Source: Pelosinus sp.
Lineage (GTDB): Bacteria > Bacillota > Negativicutes > Propionisporales > Propionisporaceae
NCBI GenBank assembly: GCA_021372375.1
Contig: JAJFUN010000113.1
Span: forward strand, 1 to 40,549
Length of the DNA: 40,549 nt
Reading direction: 5' to 3'
Part shown: positions 32,603-40,549 of the stretch, piece after piece
How the letters are laid out: every line of letters starts with the position of its first letter
Position numbering within the stretch: the stretch's first letter is position 1
Position numbers and translations under genes: made by a program
Notes under the pieces: model-generated
Databases searched by the model: none
Told to the model about the DNA's origin: nothing
Seen by the model: the letters and a program-made list of their open reading frames with translations, nothing else

Positions 32603-34159
32603 ATGAGCGTATTAAATGTAGAAAATGTCACCCATGGCTTTGGCGCCAGAAAGATACTAGAGGACGCGTCATTCCGCTTATTAAAAGGAGAACATGTCGG
32701 ACTTATTGGCGCTAATGGCGAAGGAAAATCTACCTTTTTAAATATTATTACTGGGCAACTTATGCCTGATGAAGGCAAAGTTGAATGGTCAAGCCGGGTT
32801 TCCGTGGGGTATTTGGATCAGCATGCTACGTTAACTAAAGGCAAGACAATCCGTGATGCGCTGCGAGAAGCTTTCCAGGGCATGTTTGATATGGAAAAAG
32901 AGATGCTGGCGATGTATGATAAGATGGGTGAAGCGGCGCCGGACGAACTAGATAAGATGATGGAGCAGGTGGGCGAGATTCAGGATATCTTAGAAAATAG
33001 CAGTTTTTATACCATTGATTCCAAAATTGAAGAAGTGGCTAATGGCCTGGGGCTTGGCGATATCGGATTAGACCGCGATGTAACCGAACTTTCAGGCGGC
33101 CAGCGCAGCAAAGTCTTATTGACCAAGCTCTTACTGCAGAACCCTACTATTTTGATTTTGGACGAACCGACAAACTATTTAGATGTTGAGCATATTGAGT
33201 GGCTGACTCGTTTTCTTAAAAATTATGAAAACAGCTTTATTTTGGTATCGCATGATATTCCGTTTTTGAATGAAGTTATTAATGTAATTTATCATGTGGA
33301 AAATACTAAATTGACGCGCTATACAGCCGATTATGAAAAGTTTCAGGAAATGTATAACATAAAAAAAGAGCAGGAAGCCAGAGCCTATGATCGTCAGCAG
33401 CAGGAAATCGAAAAGATGGAAGACTTTATAGCGCGCAACAAGGCTCGCGTGGCAACAAGAGGGATGGCCAACAGCAGGCAAAAGCGCCTTGATAAGATGG
33501 AGATAATAGAAAAGACCCGCGAAAAGCCCAAACCTACTTTTGGCTTTCGTGAAGCGCGCACGCCTAGCCGCTTTGTCGTAGAAGCCAAAGGGCTTGTTTT
33601 GGGGTATGATGAGGCGCTGACGAGACCTGTTGATATTACGCTGGAACGAGGCCAAAAGGTAGCTATCCGCGGCGTGAACGGATTAGGAAAATCTACGCTG
33701 CTTAAAACTCTCCTTGGTATTTTACCTTCGTTTGCCGGCTCGGTGGAACTGGGGGATTATCTTGAGCCAGGCTATTTCGAGCAGGAATCAAGCCGCGATA
33801 ATTCCAATACAGCCATGGAAGAGTTATGGAACGAGTATCCAGGTATGACCAATTATGAGGTACGCGCAGCGCTAGCGCGCTGTGGTCTAACTAATGAGCA
33901 TATCACCAGTCAAATGATGGTCCTCTCAGGCGGCGAAAATGCCAAAGTACGGCTATGTAAACTGATGCAAAAGGAAATTAATTGGCTGGTACTTGACGAA
34001 CCGACCAATCATCTTGACGTGGATGCCAAGGAAGAACTAAAGAGAGCAATTAAGGAATATAAAGGGACAGTCCTGTTGGTATCCCATGAACCGGATTTTT
34101 ATGAAGACTGGGTTACAGACATTTGGAATGTGGAAGAGTGGACAACAAAGATAGTGTAA
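32603..34159 (+). CDS. ABC-F family ATPase
   Basis: 518 residues, two ABC ATPase domains in one chain and no membrane segment. Domain 1: Walker A GANGEGKST, signature LSGGQRSK, Walker B LILDEPTN. The inter-domain linker (about 240-320) is long, charged and helical, as required to reach the ribosomal tRNA sites. Domain 2: GVNGLGKST, LSGGENAK, LVLDEPTNHLD. ABC-F proteins act on the ribosome (translation factors such as EttA, YkpA/YbiT types, or antibiotic resistance factors). The overall style is nearest YkpA/YbiT; subgroup not proven. TAGGAGAG before the ATG; a terminator follows. Confidence 0.93.
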   Translation: MSVLNVENVTHGFGARKILEDASFRLLKGEHVGLIGANGEGKSTFLNIITGQLMPDEGKVEWSSRVSVGYLDQHATLTKGKTIRDALREAFQGMFDMEKEMLAMYDKMGEAAPDELDKMMEQVGEIQDILENSSFYTIDSKIEEVANGLGLGDIGLDRDVTELSGGQRSKVLLTKLLLQNPTILILDEPTNYLDVEHIEWLTRFLKNYENSFILVSHDIPFLNEVINVIYHVENTKLTRYTADYEKFQEMYNIKKEQEARAYDRQQQEIEKMEDFIARNKARVATRGMANSRQKRLDKMEIIEKTREKPKPTFGFREARTPSRFVVEAKGLVLGYDEALTRPVDITLERGQKVAIRGVNGLGKSTLLKTLLGILPSFAGSVELGDYLEPGYFEQESSRDNSNTAMEELWNEYPGMTNYEVRAALARCGLTNEHITSQMMVLSGGENAKVRLCKLMQKEINWLVLDEPTNHLDVDAKEELKRAIKEYKGTVLLVSHEPDFYEDWVTDIWNVEEWTTKIV

Positions 34160-34172
34160 TTGGTGCTAACTG

Positions 34173-34200
34173 TGCAGTCCGATTTGGACTGCATTTTTTT
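34173..34200 (+). terminator. intrinsic terminator of the ABC-F gene
   Basis: GCAGTCC (34174-34180) pairs with GGACTGC (34186-34192), loop GATTT, followed by A and seven T. Confidence 0.92.
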
Positions 34201-34308
34201 ACTTATGAAAAATAAAGCGACTATTATTATAAATGGTGATTGAAGAATACAGGTGATAGCAATTGATTGTGCTGGCACAAAAAGGGATGCCTATCTTATT
34301 TCTAATAT

Positions 34309-34362
34309 TTTACGTGAAATTAACAAGGCTGTAACATAACACCAAAAGCGGTTCTTTATAAT
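34309..34362 (+). promoter_or_regulatory. triple Pho-like box and -10 ahead of alkaline phosphatase
   Basis: TTTACG (34309-34314), TTAACA (34320-34325) and GTAACA (34331-34336) repeat with exact 11-bp spacing, close to the TT(A/T/C)ACA direct repeats bound by Bacillus PhoP. A perfect TATAAT sits at 34357-34362 with no good -35. The downstream gene is alkaline phosphatase, the classical Pho-regulon member, which supports the reading. Confidence 0.6.
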
Positions 34363-34401
34363 TAAGGCTGTGAGTCAAGTATTATAAGGAGGCTTTACCA
34401 A

Positions 34402-35880
34402 ATGAAAAAAATGAAATGGCTGGGCGGTATAGCGGCCGCTGGTATGATTGCTGTTATGGTGGCAACTGCGCTGCCGCAGCAGCATAGTGCACTGGCTGGT
34501 GCAGATAATGCTCATTATGGCAAAAAAGCAAAGTATGTATTTTATTTTATCGGTGATGGTATGGGTATGCCTCAGATTAATTCTACTGAGATATTTAAGG
34601 GAACCTTGAGCGGGAATGACCCGATGAATCGCCCTAAACTTAATTTTACAGCATTTCCGAATCAGGGCATTCAATCTACTTACTCTAGTAATACTTTTAT
34701 TACCGAGTCGGCTGCAGCTGGTACAGCGCTGGCGACAGGTCATAAAACCAATAATGATGTACTGGGCATGGATGCCTCTAAGACGGTTAAATTAAAGAGC
34801 ATGGCCGAAATGGCCAAAGAAAAAGGCATGAAAGTGGGCATTGTGACAAGCGTATCGCTTGACCATGCTACCCCTGGCGCTTTCTATGCGCATGAATCAT
34901 CACGCAAAAATCTTTATGAAATTGGCGCAGAGATGGCAAACAGCGGCTTTGATTATTTTGCTGGCGGCAGTTTGCTGCAGCCAACAGGTAAAAAGAAAGA
35001 CCAGACCAATATATTTGATATTGCCAAACAAAATGGCTACAAAGTAGTAAATACCAAAGAAGATATTACGGGCCTTACGAAAAATGATGGCAAAGTGATT
35101 GCCGTCAATCAGGTGCTGGCAGCTGACGAAGCCTTGCCGTACGATATTGACCGTGCTAATGATGATTTAAATTTAGCGGATTACACCAAAAAGGGGATAG
35201 AACTCCTTGATAATCCGAGTGGCTTCTTTATGATGGTTGAGGGCGGTAAGATTGACTGGGCCTGTCATGCTAATGACGCTGCCACATCAGTACGTGATGT
35301 GCTGGCAATGGAGAAAGCTATTGATGAGGCCTTGGCTTTCTATGCTAAACATCCTGATGAAACCCTTATTGTCGTAACCGGTGACCATGAGACAGGCGGT
35401 ATGACAATTGGCTTTGCCGGCACAGAATACGCTACTTTTTATAATAAAATCAATAAACAAAGCTTGTCTTATGAAGAATTTGATAAGGAAATCAAGGCAT
35501 ATCGTCAAAATACCGGTAAGGATAATGCTAGCTTAAATGATTGGCTGCCTGTACTTGAAGAGAAATTTGGTCTGACAGGCTTGACGGATTATGATAAGTC
35601 CCGTTTGAGTAATGCACTCGCGGCCAGCATGATAGATCCCAAAGAACGGACGAAAGATGAACAAGGGTATTTGCTGTATGGTACATATGAACCGTTTAGC
35701 GTAACCGTTACTCATATCCTTAACCAAAAGGCTGGTATCGGCTGGACGACCTTTGCCCATACAGGGGTAAGCATTCCTGTTTTTGCACAGGGCGTGGGCG
35801 GCCAGAGCTTCATAGGTTCTTATGATAATACCGATGTCGCCAAAAAGATTATGAGCATTATGGACGTACAATTTCAGTAA
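34402..35880 (+). CDS. phoA: alkaline phosphatase, exported
   Basis: 492 residues. A signal peptide (basic start, hydrophobic 7-24, cleavage probably after ALA near 32) exports it. Metal and catalytic elements: GDGMG (Asp52), nucleophile Ser103 in TESAAAGTALATG, VEGGKIDWACHAND, VTGDHETGG near 330, and FAHTG near 453. It hydrolyses phosphomonoesters outside the membrane to release phosphate. AAGGAGG before the ATG. A Pho-like promoter precedes it and a terminator follows, so it is monocistronic. Gene symbol given for family, not for orthology to the E. coli gene. Confidence 0.93.
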   Translation: MKKMKWLGGIAAAGMIAVMVATALPQQHSALAGADNAHYGKKAKYVFYFIGDGMGMPQINSTEIFKGTLSGNDPMNRPKLNFTAFPNQGIQSTYSSNTFITESAAAGTALATGHKTNNDVLGMDASKTVKLKSMAEMAKEKGMKVGIVTSVSLDHATPGAFYAHESSRKNLYEIGAEMANSGFDYFAGGSLLQPTGKKKDQTNIFDIAKQNGYKVVNTKEDITGLTKNDGKVIAVNQVLAADEALPYDIDRANDDLNLADYTKKGIELLDNPSGFFMMVEGGKIDWACHANDAATSVRDVLAMEKAIDEALAFYAKHPDETLIVVTGDHETGGMTIGFAGTEYATFYNKINKQSLSYEEFDKEIKAYRQNTGKDNASLNDWLPVLEEKFGLTGLTDYDKSRLSNALAASMIDPKERTKDEQGYLLYGTYEPFSVTVTHILNQKAGIGWTTFAHTGVSIPVFAQGVGGQSFIGSYDNTDVAKKIMSIMDVQFQ

Positions 35881-35896
35881 TTGTCTGTAAGCTGAC

Positions 35897-35929
35897 AAAG
35901 CAGGGCGGATAAATTCCGTCCTGCTTTTT
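35897..35929 (+). terminator. intrinsic terminator of alkaline phosphatase
   Basis: AAAGCAGGGCGGA (35897-35909) pairs with TCCGTCCTGCTTT with one G-T pair, loop TAAAT, then TTTT. Confidence 0.9.
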
Positions 35930-35947
35930 AAAAAGGGGATTATTATC

Positions 35948-37060
35948 ATGCAGCAAGAAAAAGCCAATAAAATATTTGTAATTGTTATTACCCTGCTTTG
36001 TATGATGCTTTACTTTTTGCCGACAAGCTTTCAAGAGCAAGAGGATGGGTATGTGCGCAGCAAGGCTACAGTGCTGGCAGTTGATGATACCGAAGTGCAC
36101 CAGCGCGGCGTCGTAAAAACCGGAGTGCAGGGCGTGACGCTTGAGGTAGCGGATGGACCTTTTCAAGGACAAAAAATTGAGGCAGCCAATCCTTTACTTG
36201 GAAAACTAGAAATGGATAAAATTTTTCAAGCCGGCGATCGGGCGTTAGTAGTACTAAAGGGCAGTAATGGCCGTATTGAAGCGGCCAACCTTATTGATCA
36301 TTATCGTCTGGATATCGAGCTTGTTTTATTTACCTTATTTATGCTGGTGCTTTTGTGGTACGCACGCTGGACAGGTGCTAAGGCCATGTTGTCTTTCATA
36401 TTTACTGTTTTGGCTTTATGGAAAGGACTATGGCCGCTGTTTTTAAAAGGCTGGGATCCTATTATAACTGCCTTTTTAGTGGTATGTGCGATTATTGGCT
36501 GTGTGATTTTTCTCGTAACAGGTATTACCAGGACAGGAATGGCGGCCTTTTTGGGAACAGTCAGCGGGGCGGCTGCTGCCTGCATACTCGCCATTTTCTT
36601 TGGCGCTTTATTTAAAATTAACGGGGCGGTAGTGCCTTATGCCGAAACCCTGCTGCATGTAGGCTTTAGCAATATAAATTTAACTAAAGTATTTTTAGCT
36701 GGCATATTTTTAGCGTCATCTGGCGCTATGATGGATGTGGCAGTAGATATTGCGGTAGCTGTTAACGAGCTGGTAGAGAAAAATCCCGGAATTGGTAGGA
36801 AAGAAGCTACTCTTTCAGGTATGGCCATTGGGCGGGCGGTTGTAGGTACCATGACGACAACCTTGCTGCTGGCATATTCTGGTTCGTTTACCGCTTTGAT
36901 GATGGTTTTTTTAGCCCAGGGTACGCCTGTCCCTAATATCTTAAATCTTACTTATGTTGCTGCAGAGCTTTTGCATACCTTGGTTGGCAGTTTTGGTGTA
37001 GTATTAGTCGCGCCGTTTACTGCTGTTTTAGCAGGGTGGTTATTAGCTTCGCAAAAATAA
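35948..37060 (+). CDS. YibE/F family membrane protein
   Basis: 370 residues. One N-terminal helix (about 8-24) is followed by an outside beta-rich domain (about 30-115: RSKATVLAVDDTEVHQRGVVKTG, VEVADGPFQGQKIEAAN pattern) and then seven or so helices, the YibE/F layout. The conserved stretch NINLTKVFLAGIFLASSGAMMDVAVDIA is diagnostic. Function is unknown; members are proposed transporters or channels. Start follows AAAAGGGG. Downstream of alkaline phosphatase but separated by a terminator. Confidence 0.88.
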   Translation: MQQEKANKIFVIVITLLCMMLYFLPTSFQEQEDGYVRSKATVLAVDDTEVHQRGVVKTGVQGVTLEVADGPFQGQKIEAANPLLGKLEMDKIFQAGDRALVVLKGSNGRIEAANLIDHYRLDIELVLFTLFMLVLLWYARWTGAKAMLSFIFTVLALWKGLWPLFLKGWDPIITAFLVVCAIIGCVIFLVTGITRTGMAAFLGTVSGAAAACILAIFFGALFKINGAVVPYAETLLHVGFSNINLTKVFLAGIFLASSGAMMDVAVDIAVAVNELVEKNPGIGRKEATLSGMAIGRAVVGTMTTTLLLAYSGSFTALMMVFLAQGTPVPNILNLTYVAAELLHTLVGSFGVVLVAPFTAVLAGWLLASQK

Positions 37061-37131
37061 ATTTTATCAGTATTGTATGAGAGCTATGCGGAAATAATAT
37101 AGCTATTCTTGGTTCTAAGGAGGATTCATCT

Positions 37132-37446
37132 ATGCAATATAGCAATAAGGATATCTACTCTGCCAATGGTGTATTTTTAAGACCTGCTGCTCCTCATGCC
37201 GATGCCAATGTCCGTGTGATATACAATGGGCTGCTTGCCCAAAACGGTGCGGAAGATGTTTATGCCCATATTGGATTTGGCTCTATGTGGCAGCATCAAA
37301 AGGACTATCGCCTTGATAAAGAGGCGGATGGCTTTACAACTGTTATTCCAGTGCGTTTTGAAGGTTCGCTGCAGTTTTGTTTCAAGGATGGGGCCAATAA
37401 CTGGGATAATAATAACGGCCAAAACTATAGTTTTGAAACTATATAG
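37132..37446 (+). CDS. stand-alone carbohydrate-binding module (CBM25-like)
   Basis: 104 residues forming one beta-sandwich resembling the starch-binding CBM25/CBM53 type: VRVIYNGLLAQNGAEDVYAHIGFG, then a strand pair, and FCFKDGANNWDNNNGQNYSF, the conserved aromatic/Asn-rich end. No signal peptide and no catalytic domain, so it is probably cytosolic and may bind glycogen-like polymer. Strong AAGGAGG before the ATG; its own terminator follows. Family by pattern, polymer unknown. Confidence 0.75.
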   Translation: MQYSNKDIYSANGVFLRPAAPHADANVRVIYNGLLAQNGAEDVYAHIGFGSMWQHQKDYRLDKEADGFTTVIPVRFEGSLQFCFKDGANNWDNNNGQNYSFETI

Positions 37447-37457
37447 AGCAAGAAGGA

Positions 37458-37495
37458 AATTAACCATTCGTTTATAGCGGATGGTTAATTTTTTT
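37458..37495 (+). terminator. intrinsic terminator of the CBM gene
   Basis: AATTAACCAT (37458-37467) pairs with ATGGTTAATT (37481-37490), extended by TCG with CGG (one wobble), loop of 7, ending in a run of T. Confidence 0.92.
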
Positions 37496-37554
37496 AACTT
37501 TTTATGGAAAAGTATCGATATTGTATATAGAAACAAAAATAATGGGGTGAGGGA

Positions 37555-38103
37555 ATGGGGACGGATGTAAGTCTTAGCCTTTTTAGCACAAGTACGGAAA
37601 AGAGTAGTTCAGATGCTTTACGGCAGCAACGGGAAAAGCTGCTCGAAAAGCTGCAGCGGCCAAACCAAGATAATGGGCATAAAGATACTAAAGAGGTAAT
37701 TGTTGAGCTGACTTCTTTAGATAAAAATATATTACAGACCTCATATCACGAAGAAACTATTCGGTTAGAAAATAAACGGCTAAAAAATGAAGAGTATGTT
37801 GCTATGTCAATTCGGGCTCGTAATAAAGCTAGGCGCGAACGGGAAAAACTGCTAAGTGGCGAAAGTATGAGAAAACTTAATGAGGCAAATAACCGGCTGG
37901 ATGAATGCCAGATGCAGGGCAGTGCCTCCGGAGAAATGAATCAAGCTGCAGACAGTATTGCAAGTGACGTAAAAGAGGCGCAGGATTTAAGCGCTGAAGC
38001 CGCGCAGGTAGCACAGCGCCGACATAATGATGAGTGGAAGGAGTATGCGGAAGAAAAAGCGCGCAAACGAAAGAGTAAGCTGACCATTAATATCGGGGTT
38101 TAA
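37555..38103 (+). CDS. hypothetical coiled-coil protein
   Basis: 182 residues, not recognised. It is highly charged and almost entirely helical, with heptad-like segments (ALRQQREKLLEKLQ; ETIRLENKRLKNEEYVAMSI; ARNKARREREKLLSG), a Ser/Thr-rich start (SLSLFSTSTEKSSS), and a basic end (EEKARKRKSKLTINIGV). No membrane span or signal. The TTG-rich leader has GGGGTGAGG before the ATG. Single gene, terminated by a 20-bp hairpin that includes its stop. Perhaps structural; no function claimed. Confidence 0.7.
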   Translation: MGTDVSLSLFSTSTEKSSSDALRQQREKLLEKLQRPNQDNGHKDTKEVIVELTSLDKNILQTSYHEETIRLENKRLKNEEYVAMSIRARNKARREREKLLSGESMRKLNEANNRLDECQMQGSASGEMNQAADSIASDVKEAQDLSAEAAQVAQRRHNDEWKEYAEEKARKRKSKLTINIGV

Positions 38104-38145
38104 AGTAATAGAGGCTGACCATTTTGGTCAGCCTCTATTACTTTA
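38101..38145. terminator. 20-bp perfect bidirectional terminator hairpin
   Basis: TAAAGTAATAGAGGCTGACC (38101-38120) pairs perfectly with 38126-38145 around a 5-base loop. It begins at the stop codon of the coiled-coil gene and ends 4 bases before the stop of the convergent rubrerythrin gene, serving both. Confidence 0.93.
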
Positions 38146-38149
38146 TTAT

Positions 38150-38698
38150 TTATTTACCAAAGTGTCTGTCGAGCAGTCCTTTGAAAGCAGCGCCATGGCG
38201 GGCTTCGTCCTTGCACATTTCATGTACGGTGTCATGGATAGCGTCAAGGCCAAGTTCTTTAGCGCGTTTGGCGATTTTGAGCTTGCCTTCGCAGGCGCCG
38301 TATTCGGCTTCTACACGCATTTCAAGATTTTTCTTGGTTGAGGTGGTAACTACTTCACCTAACAGTTCAGCAAAACGAGCGGCGTGGTCAGCTTCTTCAA
38401 AAGCAATGCGTTTATAGGCTTCGGCTACTTCCGGGAAGCCTTCTCGGTCAGCTTGACGGCTCATTGCCAGATACATGCCAACTTCTGTACATTCGCCTAC
38501 AAAGTTTGCTTTAAGGCCAGAAAGAATTTCAGCGTCGACGCCGGCAGCAACACCAATGCGATGTTCATCAGCCCAGCTTAAAGCTGCATCGGTTTTTTCT
38601 ACAAATTTTGATGCAGGAGCGTGGCAAGTTGGGCAGCTGGCCGGTGGCGCATCTCCTTCATGAACATAACCGCAGATCGTACAAACATACTTTTTCAT
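38150..38698 (-). CDS. rubredoxin-rubrerythrin fusion (reverse rubrerythrin type)
   Basis: 182 residues. An N-terminal rubredoxin-type Fe(Cys)4 site (CTIC at 6-9, CPTC at 22-25) precedes a ferritin-like di-iron domain with ExxH-type ligands ([56 protein letters not shown]). This domain order is the reverse of classical rubrerythrin and is typical of strict anaerobes, where it reduces hydrogen peroxide with NADH-derived electrons. The ATG at 38698 is 8 bases from GGAGG; two earlier in-frame ATGs are too close to or before it. Confidence 0.93.
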   Translation of the reverse strand: MKKYVCTICGYVHEGDAPPASCPTCHAPASKFVEKTDAALSWADEHRIGVAAGVDAEILSGLKANFVGECTEVGMYLAMSRQADREGFPEVAEAYKRIAFEEADHAARFAELLGEVVTTSTKKNLEMRVEAEYGACEGKLKIAKRAKELGLDAIHDTVHEMCKDEARHGAAFKGLLDRHFGK

Positions 38699-38753
38699 AT
38701 TCATAACCTCCAAAAGATAATTATTATTTATTAGGATTAATTCTTACAAACCT

Positions 38754-38782
38754 ATTGTAGCAAATCGCGCTGGAAAAAGCAA
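38754..38782 (-). promoter_or_regulatory. sigma-A-type promoter of the rubrerythrin gene
   Basis: On the minus strand TTGCTT (complement of 38777-38782), 17-base spacer, TACAAT (complement of 38754-38759), with TGC just ahead giving an extended -10. The leader to the start codon is about 50 bases. No obvious operator palindrome. Confidence 0.7.
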
Positions 38783-38874
38783 TTGTTTTTTGAAAAAAAT
38801 ATAATTAATTTTGGAAAGTTTTTTTATTGTTTTAGCAATACTAAGCATAGATCAGTAAAAGAAGGGGCATAGTC

Positions 38875-40549
38875 ATGTGGGATACCGAAAAGTCACGGCG
38901 GATAAAGATTATGACAGCCATTATTGTGGGTGTTATTTTGTTTTTGGTTGTTCGTTTGGCCTGGATGCAGGTATTGCAGGGAGCACAGTACAAAAAAATT
39001 GCCGAAGCCAATCGGATACGGCAAATTTTAATTGCTGCACCAAGAGGATCTTTGTATGATCGTACAGGCGCACTCCTGGTTGGCAATCGGCCTAGTTTTG
39101 CTATTTCTATTGTGCCAACAGAATATACTAGTGATCCTAGTGTAACAGCTGCCTTAGCCGATATAACCGGTGTGCCGGCTGCGCAAATTCAAAAGATGCT
39201 GGAAGGAGCGAAGGACTTTCCGCTTACGCCCATTCGCGTCAAACGGGATGCTAATGACCAAATGGTGGCCAAGGTCGAAGAACGCAAAGGCAGTCTGCCT
39301 GGGGTAATTATTGAAGCTATGCCTGTTCGGCAATATGTATACAAGGAATTGGCGGCGCACGTATTTGGTTATGTGGGGGGGATTAGCGAAGAAGAATATG
39401 CTAAACGTAAAGCGGAGGGGTATAATCCCAGTGATTTGATTGGTAAGGATGGCATCGAGCGGGAATGGGAAGGAATTTTGCGCGGTGTTGACGGGGGCCT
39501 CCAGATTGAGGTCAATGCCATGGGTGAAGAAGTGGGTACAGTAGGAAATAAAGCTGCTGTGCCCGGACAGGGAATAGTACTGACGCTTGATGCCAACTTA
39601 CAAAAGGTGGCCGAAACAGCGCTTGCTGAGCAAATAGCAGCAACCAGAAAACTTGGTGAGCCTGCTAAAGGCGGCTGTGTACTGGTTTTAGATGTTAAAA
39701 CAGGCGCACTGCTTGTCATGGCTAGTAATCCGTCGTTTGACCCTAATGTCTTTGCTGGCGGTATCAGCAGTCGTGAATGGGATAAATTAATTAATAATCC
39801 TAACAATCCATTAACAAATAAAAATATTCAAAATGCATATCCGCCCGGCTCGGTGTTTAAGATTGTCACAATGGCGGCAGCGTTAGACCGCGGCGATACC
39901 AATCTGACCGAAATTTTTGATGACCGCGGTGTCTATAATTTTGGCGGGTGGGATTTTTATGGCTGGGAGCCGAAGGGACTTGGCAAACTAGATATTATGG
40001 GGGCGCTGACGTGGTCAAGTGATCCGGTTTTTTATGAGCTGGGGCGGCGTATGGGTGTAGATAACTTAGCTGGCTATGCCTTTACGTTTGGTTATGGGAA
40101 AACTACAGGCATAAAGCTGCCCGGCGAAATAACCGGTACAGTGCCGACTGAAGCATGGAAGCTGGCTACATATGGTGAAGAGTGGTATGGCGGGGAAAGT
40201 ATTATCGCCGCTATCGGGCAGGGGTATTACCTCGCGACCCCATTGCAGCAGGCGCTTTCACTCATGGCAGTAGCCAACGGGGGAATTGTCTATCGTCCCC
40301 TATTGGTGGACAAGGTGCTAGGACAGGATGGATTGGTGAAAAAGGATTATCAGCCAGAGATTTTGCGAACTATTTATTTGCGGCCTGAGTACTGGGATGC
40401 TATTCGGCAAGGCCTAAAGGGTGTAACAACTCAAGGTACAGCTGTCAGCGTTTTTAGCGGCTGCAGCATCAGTGTGGCTGGCAAAACTGGCTCGGCCGAA
40501 ACGGGCACAGGAACAACTCATTCTTGGTTTGCTTGTTATGCGCCGGCGG
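38875..40549 (+). CDS. mrdA: penicillin-binding protein 2 (peptidoglycan transpeptidase), 3' end cut by window edge
   Basis: 558 codons visible. One N-terminal membrane helix (about 13-30), then the PBP dimerisation domain (GVPAAQIQKMLEGAKDFPLTPIRVK ... YVYKELAAHVFGYVGG), then the transpeptidase domain with SVFK (Ser326, Lys329, in PPGSVFKIVT), SSD in TWSSDPVFYELG, and KTG (537-539) in GKTGSAETG. PBP2 crosslinks lateral-wall peptidoglycan together with RodA. The ATG at 38875 follows GAAGGGGC. The mreBCD genes that often precede it are not here. The usual PBP2 length suggests only a short tail lies beyond 40549. Confidence 0.93.
   Translation, partial: MWDTEKSRRIKIMTAIIVGVILFLVVRLAWMQVLQGAQYKKIAEANRIRQILIAAPRGSLYDRTGALLVGNRPSFAISIVPTEYTSDPSVTAALADITGVPAAQIQKMLEGAKDFPLTPIRVKRDANDQMVAKVEERKGSLPGVIIEAMPVRQYVYKELAAHVFGYVGGISEEEYAKRKAEGYNPSDLIGKDGIEREWEGILRGVDGGLQIEVNAMGEEVGTVGNKAAVPGQGIVLTLDANLQKVAETALAEQIAATRKLGEPAKGGCVLVLDVKTGALLVMASNPSFDPNVFAGGISSREWDKLINNPNNPLTNKNIQNAYPPGSVFKIVTMAAALDRGDTNLTEIFDDRGVYNFGGWDFYGWEPKGLGKLDIMGALTWSSDPVFYELGRRMGVDNLAGYAFTFGYGKTTGIKLPGEITGTVPTEAWKLATYGEEWYGGESIIAAIGQGYYLATPLQQALSLMAVANGGIVYRPLLVDKVLGQDGLVKKDYQPEILRTIYLRPEYWDAIRQGLKGVTTQGTAVSVFSGCSISVAGKTGSAETGTGTTHSWFACYAPA

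Noticed and set aside
33179-33655. 158-codon open frame antisense to the ABC-F gene
   Set aside because: It is the complement of conserved ABC-F motifs and linker, with no ribosome site.
34272-34291. TGGCAC ... TGC as a sigma-54 promoter upstream of alkaline phosphatase
   Set aside because: GG and GC are 13 bases apart instead of 10.

Overview
This window looks like chromosomal DNA from an anaerobic, endospore-forming Firmicute. Spore character comes from a complete gerA/gerB/gerC germinant-receptor operon. Anaerobic character comes from a rubredoxin-rubrerythrin peroxide-scavenging protein. Gene styles (a DUF4931 HIT-like protein, DUF4405 membrane protein, stand-alone PTS IIB, YibE/F protein) suggest Negativicutes, perhaps Sporomusaceae; this is inference from family recall, not a search. 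No tRNA, rRNA, CRISPR array, insertion sequence or phage gene is visible. Genes are densely packed, mostly with strong GGAGG-type ribosome binding sites and intrinsic terminators, and no gene-free stretch exceeds 300 bases.

Layout. 1-3800: a D-Ala-D-Ala carboxypeptidase (cut by the left edge), a NodB deacetylase, a candidate small RNA behind a Pho-type promoter, a zinc-ribbon protein, an atypical HMA protein, a small unknown and an inositol-monophosphatase-family enzyme. 3839-6300: a tiny zinc-finger protein, then the DUF47/PiT phosphate-uptake pair with a 101-residue follower, closed by a 24-bp perfect inverted repeat. 6297-8548: partner-switching module 1 (anti-sigma kinase, REC-PAS-PP2C phosphatase, STAS antagonist). 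8810-11452: an SsuABC/TauABC-type ABC importer. 11603-16846: single genes (DUF4405 protein behind a second Pho-type promoter, guanylate-kinase-like protein, AEC transporter, GlsB, a 40-residue membrane peptide, PTS IIB, purple-acid-phosphatase-like enzyme, thioesterase, small membrane protein). 16848-23308: the ger operon, order A-B-B-C-C, with a relic of a third gerC between the two gerB genes. 23419-29186: DUF4931, HrpB helicase, membrane metallophosphoesterase, small unknown, HAD phosphatase. 29234-32427: partner-switching module 2, followed in the same direction by a chemoreceptor that lacks a sensor domain. 32603-40549: ABC-F ATPase, alkaline phosphatase behind a triple 11-bp-spaced Pho-like box, YibE/F protein, stand-alone CBM-like protein, coiled-coil protein, rubrerythrin, and PBP2 (cut by the right edge).

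How the genes connect. Three promoter regions carry hexamers repeated every 11 bp, the hallmark of PhoB/PhoP binding. With PiT, alkaline phosphatase, two metallophosphoesterases and the inositol-phosphatase homologue, phosphate acquisition is a recurring theme, although the genes are scattered. The two partner-switching modules would each turn a signal into the phosphorylation state of a STAS protein; neither has a sigma factor beside it.

The observations most worth following are the Pho-box-driven candidate small RNA whose exposed segment is complementary to Shine-Dalgarno sequences (1681-1820), the gerC relic (20450-20524), the nested stem structure ahead of the phosphate transporter operon (4119-4207), and the partner-switching module placed next to a sensorless chemoreceptor.
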